Shown here: positions 1-8,790 of the stretch, piece after piece
Position numbering within the stretch: position 1 is the first letter of the stretch
How the letters are laid out: every line of letters begins with the position of its first letter
DNA from: Candidula unifasciata
Taxonomy: Eukaryota; Mollusca; Gastropoda; Stylommatophora; Geomitridae
DNA: 64,000 nucleotides
Direction of reading: 5' to 3'
NCBI GenBank assembly: GCA_905116865.2
Contig: CAJHNH020008452.1
Location: 306,092 to 370,091, forward strand
Notes under the pieces: model-generated
Database searches by the model: none
Told to the model about the DNA's origin: nothing
The model's input: the letters and a program-made list of their open reading frames with translations, nothing else
Made by a program: the position numbers and the translations under genes

Positions 1-460
1 TACCTATTTTCTGTTAACGTTTAATGTTCTCTGGCCTATACCAAGCCTGATTTCCTACATTGTATCAGTGACTTCAGGCAGAAGAGTGCATTAGGGAGGA
101 TACTAGCCTTATCCTAGGAAGAGAATCTGCAGCCTGAAAACATCATGTTATGGCAGGGCAGACCAGACGTTTAGCTCTGGCTGGCAGCTGGTCCAGCAGG
201 AAAGCTTACACAGGCCACTGCTCTTTTGTTGCGGCAGCTTCTGCTGTGTGCTTTGTTCATGACATATTGGTATTACTTTTCCTTTGGAGTAAACAAAGTG
301 GACTGAGCAAAGGATTGTTATGCATGGGCAGCACATTCTCTCTACAACACTTCCGAGGCTTTGTGCTATGTAGAAGAGGAACTTCACACTTGCCATTATC
401 ATGGGTTGTGATTCCCATGCCTCCCCATAGCACAGTATAACACATGTCATCAGACTGTTG
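1..460. other. left-edge segment with a dispersed repeat
   Basis: No exon recognised. The part near 395-450 (gttgtgattcccatgcctcc followed by ccatagcacag) recurs at about 37375-37430, so at least the end of this stretch is repeat-derived. Confidence 0.4.
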
Positions 461-462
461 AA

Positions 463-735
463 TTAGGAATCAACATCATAGAAATTAGGACACTCCCACA
501 AGCGCTCAACCCCCAACTTCAGCAGCAAGCAAAGAGTTCCAATTCCCATGGCACCAGTAACTGTCTGATTGGATATCCTAATCGCCTTTCCCTTGAGTGT
601 TAAGCGTCGGCCAAATCCCCTGGTAACTCCTCGCAGAGCCATTTTCATCAGATCATAATGATCTGTCAGTCTCTGTGCCTCCACACTGTTCACTCCCAAA
701 GGGCCCCTACAACATCTAGCCAGCCTACCCTTGTG
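463..735 (-). repeat. retrotransposon-derived repeat with the [14 protein letters not shown] motif (copy 1)
   Basis: The minus strand reads a protein-like tail with GAMGIGTLCLLLKLGVERLW and ECPNFYDVDS before a stop. The same tail recurs, always ending in a (V/D)xS-stop, at 1655-1745 and 3700-3905 (minus) and at 17800-17950, 22465-22560 and 54850-55040 (plus). A related form ([19 protein letters not shown], then MCPECCE) occurs at 12488-12590 after RNase H motifs, so the family is probably the 3' end of a non-LTR element. Confidence 0.65.
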
Positions 736-1344
736 TCATCTGAAAAGATGGAAAGGTGTCAGTGAGATACTCTCGCGCAAGCTTTCCTTAGTAGTCTGTT
801 ACAACATGCATAGTAGTTTTTAGTGTCACTCTTCTTTATTTCCTGGTACATTCATTGGCATTGTTCAGTTTTTCCAGGTAATAGTGTTATATTGCAGCCC
901 CTGTCAGTTTACTGGCTGGTCTGCTTATAAAACATGCACACATTAGAAGAGACAGTGCACTAAACATGCAATAAAGTACTTTTATTTTGATCTTGAATAC
1001 TTATTAATCCTAAACAGTTCCCCAGGATGAAAAATGTTTGTTTTCATTCCTTCTGTACCAGTTAATGCATTTTAACTATTTGTAACGAGATGTGGAATTT
1101 TAAGTTTTTAAACTTTTTGCCTCACAAACCCTTGAAAAAAAAAACAAATCCCAACCAGTATATTGGGAATTCCAGTTGCCGGCTATGGTGTCATACCTTC
1201 TGTTAAAAATTAACATTTATTTCACCAGACTCCATTTCCCAAATGCCATATTTAGTCAGTATAATTAGTTCTGGTCCTGCCAGATGTGTGGGTGTGCACA
1301 AGTTAATACCAGTGCTGTTAGGTATGTTTCTTGTGAACAAGCCA
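736..1344. other. non-coding, no recognised feature
   Basis: AT-rich sequence with short homopolymer runs. I see no exon, repeat or RNA gene here. Confidence 0.5.
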
Positions 1345-1655
1345 CTATATCATCATCATCATATAGCAGGTCCTTTGCAGAACGTCGCTCTCATCACAGT
1401 CTGCCTGAAAGAAACTCGGTCTCTCGCCAGTTCTCCCGCCTCATGCATTTTCACATTCAAGGAGTCACCTATATCATGTGCCTATCTTCGTGTCGGTCGG
1501 CCCCTGCCCCTCCTTCCTGGTACCATGCCTTCTGCTATAATTTTGTCCAATCCGTCATGGCGCTTGATATGACCAAAATATTTCAGCTTTCGAGAAAGGA
1601 TGCTGTTTATTAGCCAATCTTTCTTGATGTTCAGATCTTTTAATGTATGCTCCAT
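1345..1655 (-). mobile_element. non-LTR retrotransposon 3' coding fragment (minus)
   Basis: The minus strand encodes KDWLINSILSRKLKYFGHIK and then RHDGLDKIIAEGMVPGRRGR with GRPTRR. The KYFGH(I/L)-R-(D/E)-L...G--PG-RGRGRP pattern is typical of the region after the reverse transcriptase domain in non-LTR retrotransposons. A second copy lies at 50330-50615 in the same orientation. It is 5'-truncated and broken by a stop and a frame change. Confidence 0.7.
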
Positions 1656-1770
1656 CTTCATCTTCAGCAGCCAGTGCAGAGTTCCAAAACTGATGGTGCC
1701 GGTCACAATCTGGTTATATGTCCGTCTTGTCTTTCCTCTGAGTTTAGTGAACTGGCCAGACCCTCTGGTT
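1656..1770 (-). repeat. [18 protein letters not shown] repeat (copy 2)
   Basis: The minus strand reads TGTISFGTLHWLLKMKMEHT. It lies directly next to the non-LTR 3' fragment, and the open frame continues from one into the other through a fusion or overlap near 1650. Confidence 0.6.
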
Positions 1771-1907
1771 TAAGTTAGTATAAAGCAGCAAGCTTCAAAT
1801 TACTATTACACCTTACACCTCCAAAAAAGACACTTGTAAAATTGAAGACTTATGCCCATGCACAAAGAAACATCATTTTTTGGGTGGTGTCAAAGTATTT
1901 TTTCTAC

Positions 1908-2085
1908 ATGTTTTGTTAATGTTAAAACTTTAATTTCCAGTGTTTTGTTAAAGATACAACTTTAATTTCCAAATGTTTTGTTAAAGTTAAAACTTTAATT
2001 TCCACATGTTTTGTTAAAGTTAAAACTTTAATTTCCAAATTTTATATTAAAGTTAAAACTGCATTTTTATGTGTTTTGCTAAAGC
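1908..2085 (+). repeat. short tandem array, ~34-36 bp unit
   Basis: Five diverged copies of a unit containing ttttgttaaagttaaaactt followed by taatttcca. It ends about 60 bases before the candidate exon at 2147. Confidence 0.75.
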
Positions 2086-2146
2086 TTGCTAGTGACTTGC
2101 CTGCATCTTGCTGATATTTTCTTCTGTCTACGCACACTTTCTCTAG

Positions 2147-2200
2147 CCTGACACCTGCCAGTAGTGCCACTGACCTTAGAGACATGGATGATCACCCCAG
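2147..2200 (+). CDS. possible upstream ASK exon (18 codons)
   Basis: A 54-base block lies between a pyrimidine-rich acceptor (cacactttctctag) and a donor (CCCAG|gtataa). Only one of its frames is open, reading roughly LTPASSATDLRDMDDHP. That frame is phase 2 in and phase 2 out, which matches the phase-2 start of the next ASK exon at 8734; the junction codon becomes Ser before EDFRRRSL. The Ser/Thr/Asp-rich composition fits the poorly conserved linker between the kinase domain and the EYLRSISLP-like segment of ASK proteins. No conserved family motif falls inside it, so this is a splice-site and phase argument only. Confidence 0.35.
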
Positions 2201-2760
2201 GTATAATGACATTTCCTGTTGTGTGTAGCTCTCTAGAACTGTGTCCTTTTTCCCTGTTTAGTTTAATCTCCAACCTCCATGTCCTGGCTTTGTAAATGTT
2301 GGTTTTTTAACTTGTTTAAGCAAAAGCAGCTGTAGCTTTACCTCTTCCTGTGCAAATTACTTTGCACATGAAGCTAATAAGTGTTGGATCTCATGAAGTT
2401 TAAAAACTAATCTCACTGTACAGAAAGTGGGATTGAAAGGTGCTGAACTACATCTCACCAGAACCATGGCTAACACTGGTCAGAACCTAGCTACACCTCT
2501 TCATGGTCATCCTAGAAACAGATGCCCGATTGGGGGCACAGAAGATGAGAAAGATAACCTAGAATACAGATCCAAACCTGATCAGAAGTAGCAGTCTCAT
2601 TATCATAAACATCCCGAGCCATTCAGCAAATACTGCACCACCTGATGGGGTGACATATAGTGACCCAAAAAAAAAAAACACATGGAAGACATGGAGCTGA
2701 CTGGCTGCACAGTTACATCAAACCTCTACCTAAACCTGGCAACAACTACAGTGACTATAG

Positions 2761-2952
2761 CAGCGGGTCTCAACCTGCGACTCGTGACCCTTTTTTGGGG
2801 GGTTGAATGAGCCTTTCACAAGGGTCACCTAAGACCATCGGAAAAAACACATATTCATTGACGTTATGAAGGAGAATAATTGTCTGGGGGTCGCCACAAC
2901 ATGAGGGAATTGTATTAAAGGGTCACGGCTTTAGGAAGCTTGAGAGCCACTG
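2761..2952 (+). mobile_element. SPIN-like hAT MITE (copy 1)
   Basis: About 192 bases from cagcgggtctcaacctg to the inverted end cttgagagccactg. Internal landmarks match the SPIN/URR1 type known from vertebrates and some invertebrates: a gtgaccc block near the 5' end, ctttcacaagggtcacct, aagaccatcgg, and tattaaagggtcacggc near the 3' end. Flanks gactatag and aactgtag agree at 6 of 8 positions, consistent with an old 8-bp hAT target duplication. It sits inside a reverse transcriptase pseudogene. Confidence 0.85.
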
Positions 2953-3063
2953 AACTGTAGGATTATCACCGTTGCAGAATATGATAGGTAGACTCCTTGA
3001 AAAGATTATGGCACAGATTGTCTTGAATCTTGGAAGAGTTACTTCCCCCAATAGTGTATTGTT

Positions 3064-3245
3064 TGCAATGAACGAACGAACAAACAAACAAACTTTATTT
3101 TCAAAGGGTCACCAATTGGGACACGCAGGCCCGTCTTACATTCGGCCCTTCCAGCAACCATCTTTCGCACAGCAGTTGTATTTTACTAATAAAGCATGTT
3201 ATGATCATATGATGATTATGCATGTTATGAATATTATAAAAGAAC
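3064..3245 (-). mobile_element. 3' end of a TTTG/TTCG-tailed retroelement (copy 1)
   Basis: Read on the minus strand, the element ends accctttgaaaataaagttt followed by a (tttg/ttcg)n tail, so it carries its own AATAAA just before the tail. Related copies are at 36612-36720, 37023-37130, 37828-37945 and 54036-54135. The body shares aagggcagaatgt-type and gcctgtgtgcccaat-type blocks between copies. Confidence 0.65.
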
Positions 3246-3699
3246 ACAAAATGACATTTATGAGAGCTTCCAGACTGGCATTGAAACAGCTACAGCAGCC
3301 ATTGATCTTGAGGATGCAGTGACTACCTCATGACACTGTTCTTAGACATGAATATTGATCCAACCTTGATCAAATGGATCAGCCCTGCTCTATTTGAAAG
3401 AACAGTAGTGCTGCAGTGTGGGACATGGAAGTCATAGCATCATGCCAGGGTTACCTCAGGGGACACCTTTGTCATCTGTTCTATTTAATATGAACTAGAC
3501 AGAGGTCACAAGGATCAAGAATAGGAACTGGGCACTTTGTCCTATGCTGGTGATGTACTAGCAGGGTACTGAAAGGAGACAGCTAAATCAGTGCAGCAGG
3601 AACTTGACCAACTGACCAGATGGAGTAAGGAAATTATCTATAGGTTGGGTCTACCTCAAGAGCAGTACTGATACATGAAATCCTGTCACTTCTGGTGAA

Positions 3700-3905
3700 T
3701 ATTTATTTAAGAATCAACATCACAGCACTCGGGACACCCCCATGAGCGCTCCATCCCCATCTTCAGCAGTCAGGGAAGAGTTAAAATTCCAAGGTACCAG
3801 TTACTGTCTGATTGTATATCCGTCTCGCCTTTCCCCTGAGTGTCAAGCGTTGGCCAGATCCCCTTGTAACTCCTCGCAGTGCCATTATCCTCAGACCATA
3901 ATGAC
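3700..3905 (-). repeat. [18 protein letters not shown] repeat (copy 3)
   Basis: On the minus strand it shares gagcgctcatgggggtgtcc and the preceding gctgaagatggggatg block with the other copies, and includes the upstream portion also seen at 540-690 (cagacagtaactggtacc). Confidence 0.6.
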
Positions 3906-4014
3906 ACTTCTGGGGAATTAAGCCACACCACTTTCTGAGCAACCAAGTGGATTAGCCTAGATACCCTCTTGGCTTATATATATATATATATATATTAATA
4001 AAACAGAAATACAT

Positions 4015-4230
4015 TCTGGTTGACCCTTCTAAAAGTAAAGGACCCTTTTCCACGCTTTCAGACGTATTGGGCATATAGGGTTAGACCTATATTTTATAGA
4101 CAATCCGCACTGGGCGAGTGATGTGGTCAGCATCATGATGGCCACCTCAACTACCCAGGATTCCACCTGGTACCCACTCAAGGCTGGGTCGACCTGGGAG
4201 CCAAGGTCATTTTTGTTAACCATTCTAGGT
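4015..4230 (-). mobile_element. SINE with aagggtcctttactt tail (copy 1)
   Basis: A minus-strand member of the dispersed family whose body reads ggtaccaggt...aatgctgaccacatcaccc...ggtctagccctatatgccc...aagggtcctttactt. This copy keeps the 3' body and tail but lacks a clear tRNA-like head. Confidence 0.7.
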
Positions 4231-4528
4231 TATGTTTAATTCTTTTATTAATTAATTAAGCTGTGGCTATTTTGAAATTGTTCACTGATGGTTGTTCTTG
4301 CAATCATATTCACATTGTATGTAGTTCATATTTTCCAAATAGCTGTTTAGAGTTAGACTTTTCTGTTTTATATTGTGTAAGGAGGTTGTATTCTTGGTAA
4401 TTCTGCTTGTGCATTGATAACTTTATCAAGTGGAAATTACCAGTATTTCGCTATATGTATGTGCATGCGTGTATGTTTGTGTGGGTGTGTGTATGTTTTT
4501 TTTTTCTCTTTAAAAATATTAGCTAGGG

Positions 4529-4734
4529 CAGTGTTTCCCAAACTGTGCGCCACGGCACCCCAGGAAGCCACGACCTCTTTACAGGAGCGCCACAAAATAT
4601 TCAAAGATACATAAGTTTTATAATTTTTTTTATCTCTTACATACGAATAGTAATACTTCTACAGGTTAAGGCCCCGCGGACAAATTTTAATTGAAAAAAA
4701 AGTTCCGGGACTAAGAAAAGTTTGGGAAACACTG
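4529..4734. mobile_element. hAT MITE with perfect 8-bp target duplication
   Basis: A 206-base element with terminal inverted repeats cagtgtttcccaaact and agtttgggaaacactg. It is flanked on both sides by agctaggg (4521-4528 and 4735-4742). The 8-bp duplication and CAGTGTTTCCCAA termini are characteristic of hAT transposons. There is no coding capacity. Confidence 0.92.
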
Positions 4735-4742
4735 AGCTAGGG

Positions 4743-5500
4743 TACAGTTAGCTTATTGTGGCTGACTACTTCCATCGATGACAAATTGCAATTTTGATGT
4801 AAACTGTTGGATTTGCTACCTACAGGGGCTTCTTAATGGAGGGTCAGCGCAGTTCCATTTGTTTTTTATTACAAATATTAGTATGTTTTTCAGTGTTTTT
4901 CAGTGTTTTTTCCTATTTTTATCATGATTATAAAACCAGCATGCGTTTTTTTTAAATATGTGTCCACACAAGTTTATCTTTCATATATTATATAATAGTG
5001 AAAAATAGGCATTTTTCATGCCTAAAATTTCAGCAATATTGATGTGTGCAATTTGGGGAAAAAAGCATTTAAAAAATAATTTGACAAACTTTGATTTCAG
5101 TTTACAGTATTGTGCAGTATAAAATGACATTATAACAAAGAATATACGTGATTGCAAAACTAATAGACAAAACTGTAATTTAGAAATATTGCGAACAAAC
5201 TAATCACACACTAGTTGAGATTAAATTTCTGAAACTGCTGATCATCTAAAATGGTAAATTATTACCGACTATGCTTTCTGGCATGGCACATGATGATAAT
5301 TATTATTTTTCTTGAAAGAGAGGTCGCTGAGCGATTTTCTTGTATTGAAAGGGGGTAGTGGGCCAATCAAGGTTTGGGAAACACTGCTGTAGACAGATTC
5401 TTACTCTTGCATTACTGAGGCCCTCATGGAAAGCAAAGACTCAAATCACTGCTACATTATTAGAAAAGCTGCCCAGTAAGAATATCTGTAACACCAGGAT
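4743..5500. other. AT-rich non-coding, with a lone hAT terminus
   Basis: No exon found. At 5371-5389 the sequence ggtttgggaaacactgctg matches the 3' terminus of the hAT MITE at 4529, so this is the end of another, otherwise decayed copy. Confidence 0.5.
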
Positions 5501-5580
5501 TTGTTGGCTTTTTGGAGGGTTTTACTGGGCACTTTCTTTTTTATTTAGAAGTTTGCCATCATGCCATTGTTAGGAGGAGT
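5500..5580 (-). repeat. fragment of a tRNA-derived SINE
   Basis: Contains gggttttactgggcac and gtttgccatcatgccattg, degraded minus-strand forms of the tggcaaactactgga segment of the SINE at 45665. Confidence 0.4.
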
Positions 5581-5765
5581 TCAAATGTATCTGCTGTCAA
5601 ATCGCCTTCAGCTATATCATAATTATGAAACTATTTATTACCCTATGCCACAGATGCCAGCATATAGCCTTTAACTCACATATGGAGGTATGGAAAGCAA
5701 GGGTCAGCCATCTACTTTTCCAAGAATAAGTTAAGAGGCAGTCACAAAGCCAAACTTTTAGACAT

Positions 5766-6288
5766 ATGACATGTTTCAGACATGCCGGTCTTCATACTGA
5801 ATATCCTGACATGACAACTGGTCTTCATACTGAATATCCTGACATGACATGTTTCAGACATACCGGTCTTCATACTGAATATCCTGACATGACATTTTTC
5901 AGACATGCTGGTCTTCATACTGAAAATTCTGACATGACATGTTTCAGACATGCTGGTCTTCATACTGAATATCCTGACATGACAACTGGTCTTCATACTG
6001 AATATCCTGACATGACAACTGGTCTTCATACTGAATATCCTGACATGACAACTGGTCTTCATACTGAATATCCTGACATGACATGTTTCAGACATGCTGG
6101 TCTTCATACTGAATATCCTGACATGACAACTGGTCTTCATACTGAATATCCTGACATGACATGTTTCAGACATGCTGGTCTTCATACTGAATATCCTGAC
6201 ATGACATGTTTCAGACATGCTGGTCTTCATACTGAATATCCTGACATGACAACTGGTCTTCATACTGAATATCCTGACATGACATGAG
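5766..6288 (+). repeat. minisatellite of 33-bp and 45-bp units
   Basis: Fourteen or so units built on ggtcttcatactgaatatcc and tgacatgaca, some with an extra 12-bp tgtttcagacat insert. All unit lengths are multiples of three, so both strands stay open for 170-195 codons. This is a periodicity effect; there is no sign of a real gene. Confidence 0.92.
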
Positions 6289-6414
6289 ATTTGTATTTTT
6301 GTGTGTTTCTTGTTGTTTGTCAATACCATTCTATGCCTATATTATCTTTTAATTTTAAATGCCTGATTTTGTTCCTAAACCCTGATCCTCTTGAACTTCA
6401 GATAATCATTACCA

Positions 6415-7290
6415 GAGTTTAAATTATTGTCCGCCATGTTACCAGAATATAAATTGTCCACCATGTTACCAGAGTTTAAATTGTCCACCATGTTACCAGA
6501 GTTTAAATTGTCCACCATGTTACCAGATTTTAAATTTTCCACCCTGTTACCAGATTTTAAATTGTCCACCATGTTACCAGATTTTAAATTGTCCACCATG
6601 TTACCAGATTTTAAATTGTCCACCATGTTACCAGATTTTAAAGTGTCCACCATGTTACCAGAGTTTAAATTGTCCACCATGTTACCAGATTTTAAATTGT
6701 CCACCATGTTACCAGATTTTAAATTGTCCACAATGTTACCAGATTTTAAATTGTCCACCATGTTACCAGATTTTAAATTGTCCACCATGTTACCAGATTT
6801 TAAATTGTCCACTATGTTACCAGAGTTTAAATTGTCCATCATGTTACCAGAGTTTAAATTGTCCATCATGTTACCATAGTTTAAATTGTCCACCATGTTA
6901 CCATAGTTTAAATTGTCCATCATGTTACCATAGTTTAAATTGTCCATCATGTTACCAGATTTTAAATTGTCCACCATGTTACCAGAGTTTAAATTGTCCA
7001 CCATGTTACCAGAGTTTAAATTGTCCATCTTGTTGCCAGAGTTTAAATTGTCCACCATGTTACCAGAGTTTAAATTGTCCATCTTGTTGCCAGAGTTTAA
7101 ATTGTCCTCCATGTTACCAGAGTTTAAATTGTCCATCTTGTTGCCAGAGTTTAAATTGTCCACCATGTTACCAGAGTTTAAATTGTCCACCATGTTACCA
7201 GAGTTTAAATTGTCCATCATGTTACCAGAGTTTAAATTGTCCACCATGTTACCAGAGTTAAAATTGCCCACTATGTTACCACCTCTGTAT
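6415..7290 (+). repeat. 27-bp minisatellite, about 32 copies
   Basis: The unit is agtttaaattgtccaccatg plus ttaccag, with point variants at a few positions (gag/gat/tag, acc/atc). At 27 bases (9 codons) it creates a 298-codon open frame on the minus strand (repeating GNMVDNLNS) and shorter ones on the plus strand (STMLPEFKL). Confidence 0.93.
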
Positions 7291-7292
7291 TA

Positions 7293-7640
7293 ATCTTTTT
7301 ACCACCTTTATGTTCATCATGTTACCAATTTTTATTTCATCATCTTCCACCTGTAAATTCCCAACATTTATTTGTAAATTCATAATTGGTTCCACTTTTA
7401 CATTTATCATTTTACCACTTCTAAATCCATGATTTGAGCACTTCTGTATGGATCATCATCATCCTCTTCACTTTCTCTGCCTCCAGTTATATTGACCTGT
7501 TAAGGGAACATCTAAGGATCTTTTTCTGTATCCTTTTTCTATTGTAAAGTACAGATTTATCTTTATTGCTTTAAGACTGCTCTTGATGCTGTCATTCCAT
7601 GGTTTAGATTGTTTACCTCTTATTTTGTGTTCGCGGTGTC
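7293..7640. other. non-coding, no recognised feature
   Basis: AT-rich sequence following the 27-bp array, with weak echoes of its unit (catgttacca) up to about 7330. No exon seen. Confidence 0.45.
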
Positions 7641-7895
7641 TGTGGCTTAGGTGTAGCGAGTCTGACTCGTAATTCCAATGTAGCGCGATCGAAGCCCACT
7701 GCTGGCTGCGTGGATTTTTATCATGTTATGGGGCGTCGCAGGTCGACCTAGCCTAAAATGGGTACCAGGATGGCTGTTGTAATGCTGACCACATTACCCC
7801 TCTATTGCTGATGGTCTGTAAAAATATGGGCGCTCTTCTCATATACCCGATATGCCTAAAAGACGTGATAAAGGATCTTTACTTACTCTGGCAGA
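7640..7895 (+). mobile_element. tRNA-headed SINE with aggatctttactt tail (copy 2)
   Basis: The head contains an A-box-like tgtggcttaggtgtagcg and a B-box-like gcgatcgaagccc, followed by ctgcgtggatttttatcatg, gtcgcaggtcgacctagcc, gggtaccaggatgg and an aggatctttacttact tail. The same head and body recur at 33985-34275, which supports a real SINE family transcribed by RNA polymerase III. Confidence 0.78.
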
Positions 7896-8733
7896 TGGTA
7901 CTCAAGCATTCTCTCAGACGGCCAGATCATCTCAAACTGTTGCTTTTTATTGAACTGTTTGACGAGTTTAATTCTAGCCTTTTATTTTTTTAAAGCTATC
8001 TCTTTTATTTGTATTTGTTTTTTGTTTCCATGCCAGCTCTCCTAAGATGTCTTAACACTGTTGTTTTGATTTTGTGCTTAGTTATAGTGGGCAACCCTAT
8101 TTTAATGAACATATATGTATTCGTCATTATCACCTCTATATTCATCATCTCAGTCATCTGTATATTTTATAATTCAAATTACAAATACATCATCATAACA
8201 GTTTTTGTGGCAACTGTGGCACTTTTTGTGTAGTAAACAGATAGGATCTGTGTGTTTCTTGATGCTGTTATTAGAAGCATTGTTTTCTTTCCATTACCAT
8301 TTTGAGAGATTAAATCAAGCTTACACTTATTTTAATGTTTATTTTAAACATCTTCACTGCAGACACCTTACTCCATAAAAATAAACAATTTGATATTTTA
8401 TGCTCCTCTATGAGTCTCTCAACTCCCTCGGTAGTCAACACAGGTATTTAGAGAAATTGTGCTAAAACTGAAAATTAAAACCTTCTAAACAAAGGGCTCA
8501 ATATTTTTTTTTTGTTAGCTGTATGCATTGATTAAAGTTTGATGTTCCATTTTGTGTGATTTTTTTGTTTCTTATTTTGTGTTTTTATTGCACATTGAAT
8601 TTGTATTAATTTTTTTTTTATTTTGGTCTTTCTGTATTTTTCATTCCGTTTTTCTTTTTAACTCCTTGTACAGTTTATTTTCCCCTATCATTTTTCTTTC
8701 TTCCTTGCTGCTGCATTTGCGTACCTATTTTAG
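7896..8733. other. AT-rich intronic sequence
   Basis: T-rich, no repeat family recognised. The last 100 bases form the long pyrimidine-rich lead-in to the ASK exon at 8734. Confidence 0.45.
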
Positions 8734-8790
8734 TGAAGACTTTCGTAGGCGGAGTCTATCAGATAGTCATGCCAGTGGGTCTAAGAAAAG
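8734..8790 (+). CDS. MAP3K5: ASK exon: post-kinase linker, [10 protein letters not shown] segment
   Basis: The exon follows an acceptor (tacctattttag) with a long upstream T-rich tract and ends at AAAAG|gtgaga. It enters and leaves in phase 2. The product, [18 protein letters not shown], aligns with the EYLRSISLP segment that follows the kinase domain in vertebrate ASK1. The basic-Ser pattern RRRSLSD looks like a basophilic-kinase phosphorylation site; this is an inference. The next exon, 13.8 kb downstream, starts in the matching phase. Confidence 0.75.

Larger units (their letters stand above)
2440..3650 (+). pseudogene. non-LTR reverse transcriptase pseudogene, interrupted by two insertions
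   Basis: Frame-shifted pieces of a reverse transcriptase domain lie in order: PLPKPGNNYSDY just before 2760, NMIGRLLEKIMAQIVLNLG near 2980-3030, a segment near 3260-3400 (LFLDMNIDPTLIKWISPALF), and SYAGDV near 3540, a degraded YADD catalytic box. A hAT MITE splits it at 2761 and a second repeat at 3064. Stops and frame changes throughout show it is dead. Confidence 0.65.

Noticed and set aside
5742..6329. 195-codon open frame (repeating CHVRIFSMKTS)
   Set aside because: It is the 33/45-bp array. Both strands are open and there is no supporting gene structure.
6375..7271. 298-codon open frame on the minus strand (repeating GNMVDNLNS)
   Set aside because: It is entirely inside a 27-bp minisatellite. 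The opposite strand is equally open, and there is no non-repetitive coding part.
1..8733. ASK kinase-domain exons upstream of 8734
   Set aside because: I looked for the glycine loop, HRD and DFG motifs and the C-lobe end in the non-repetitive parts and found none. They are presumably left of the window.
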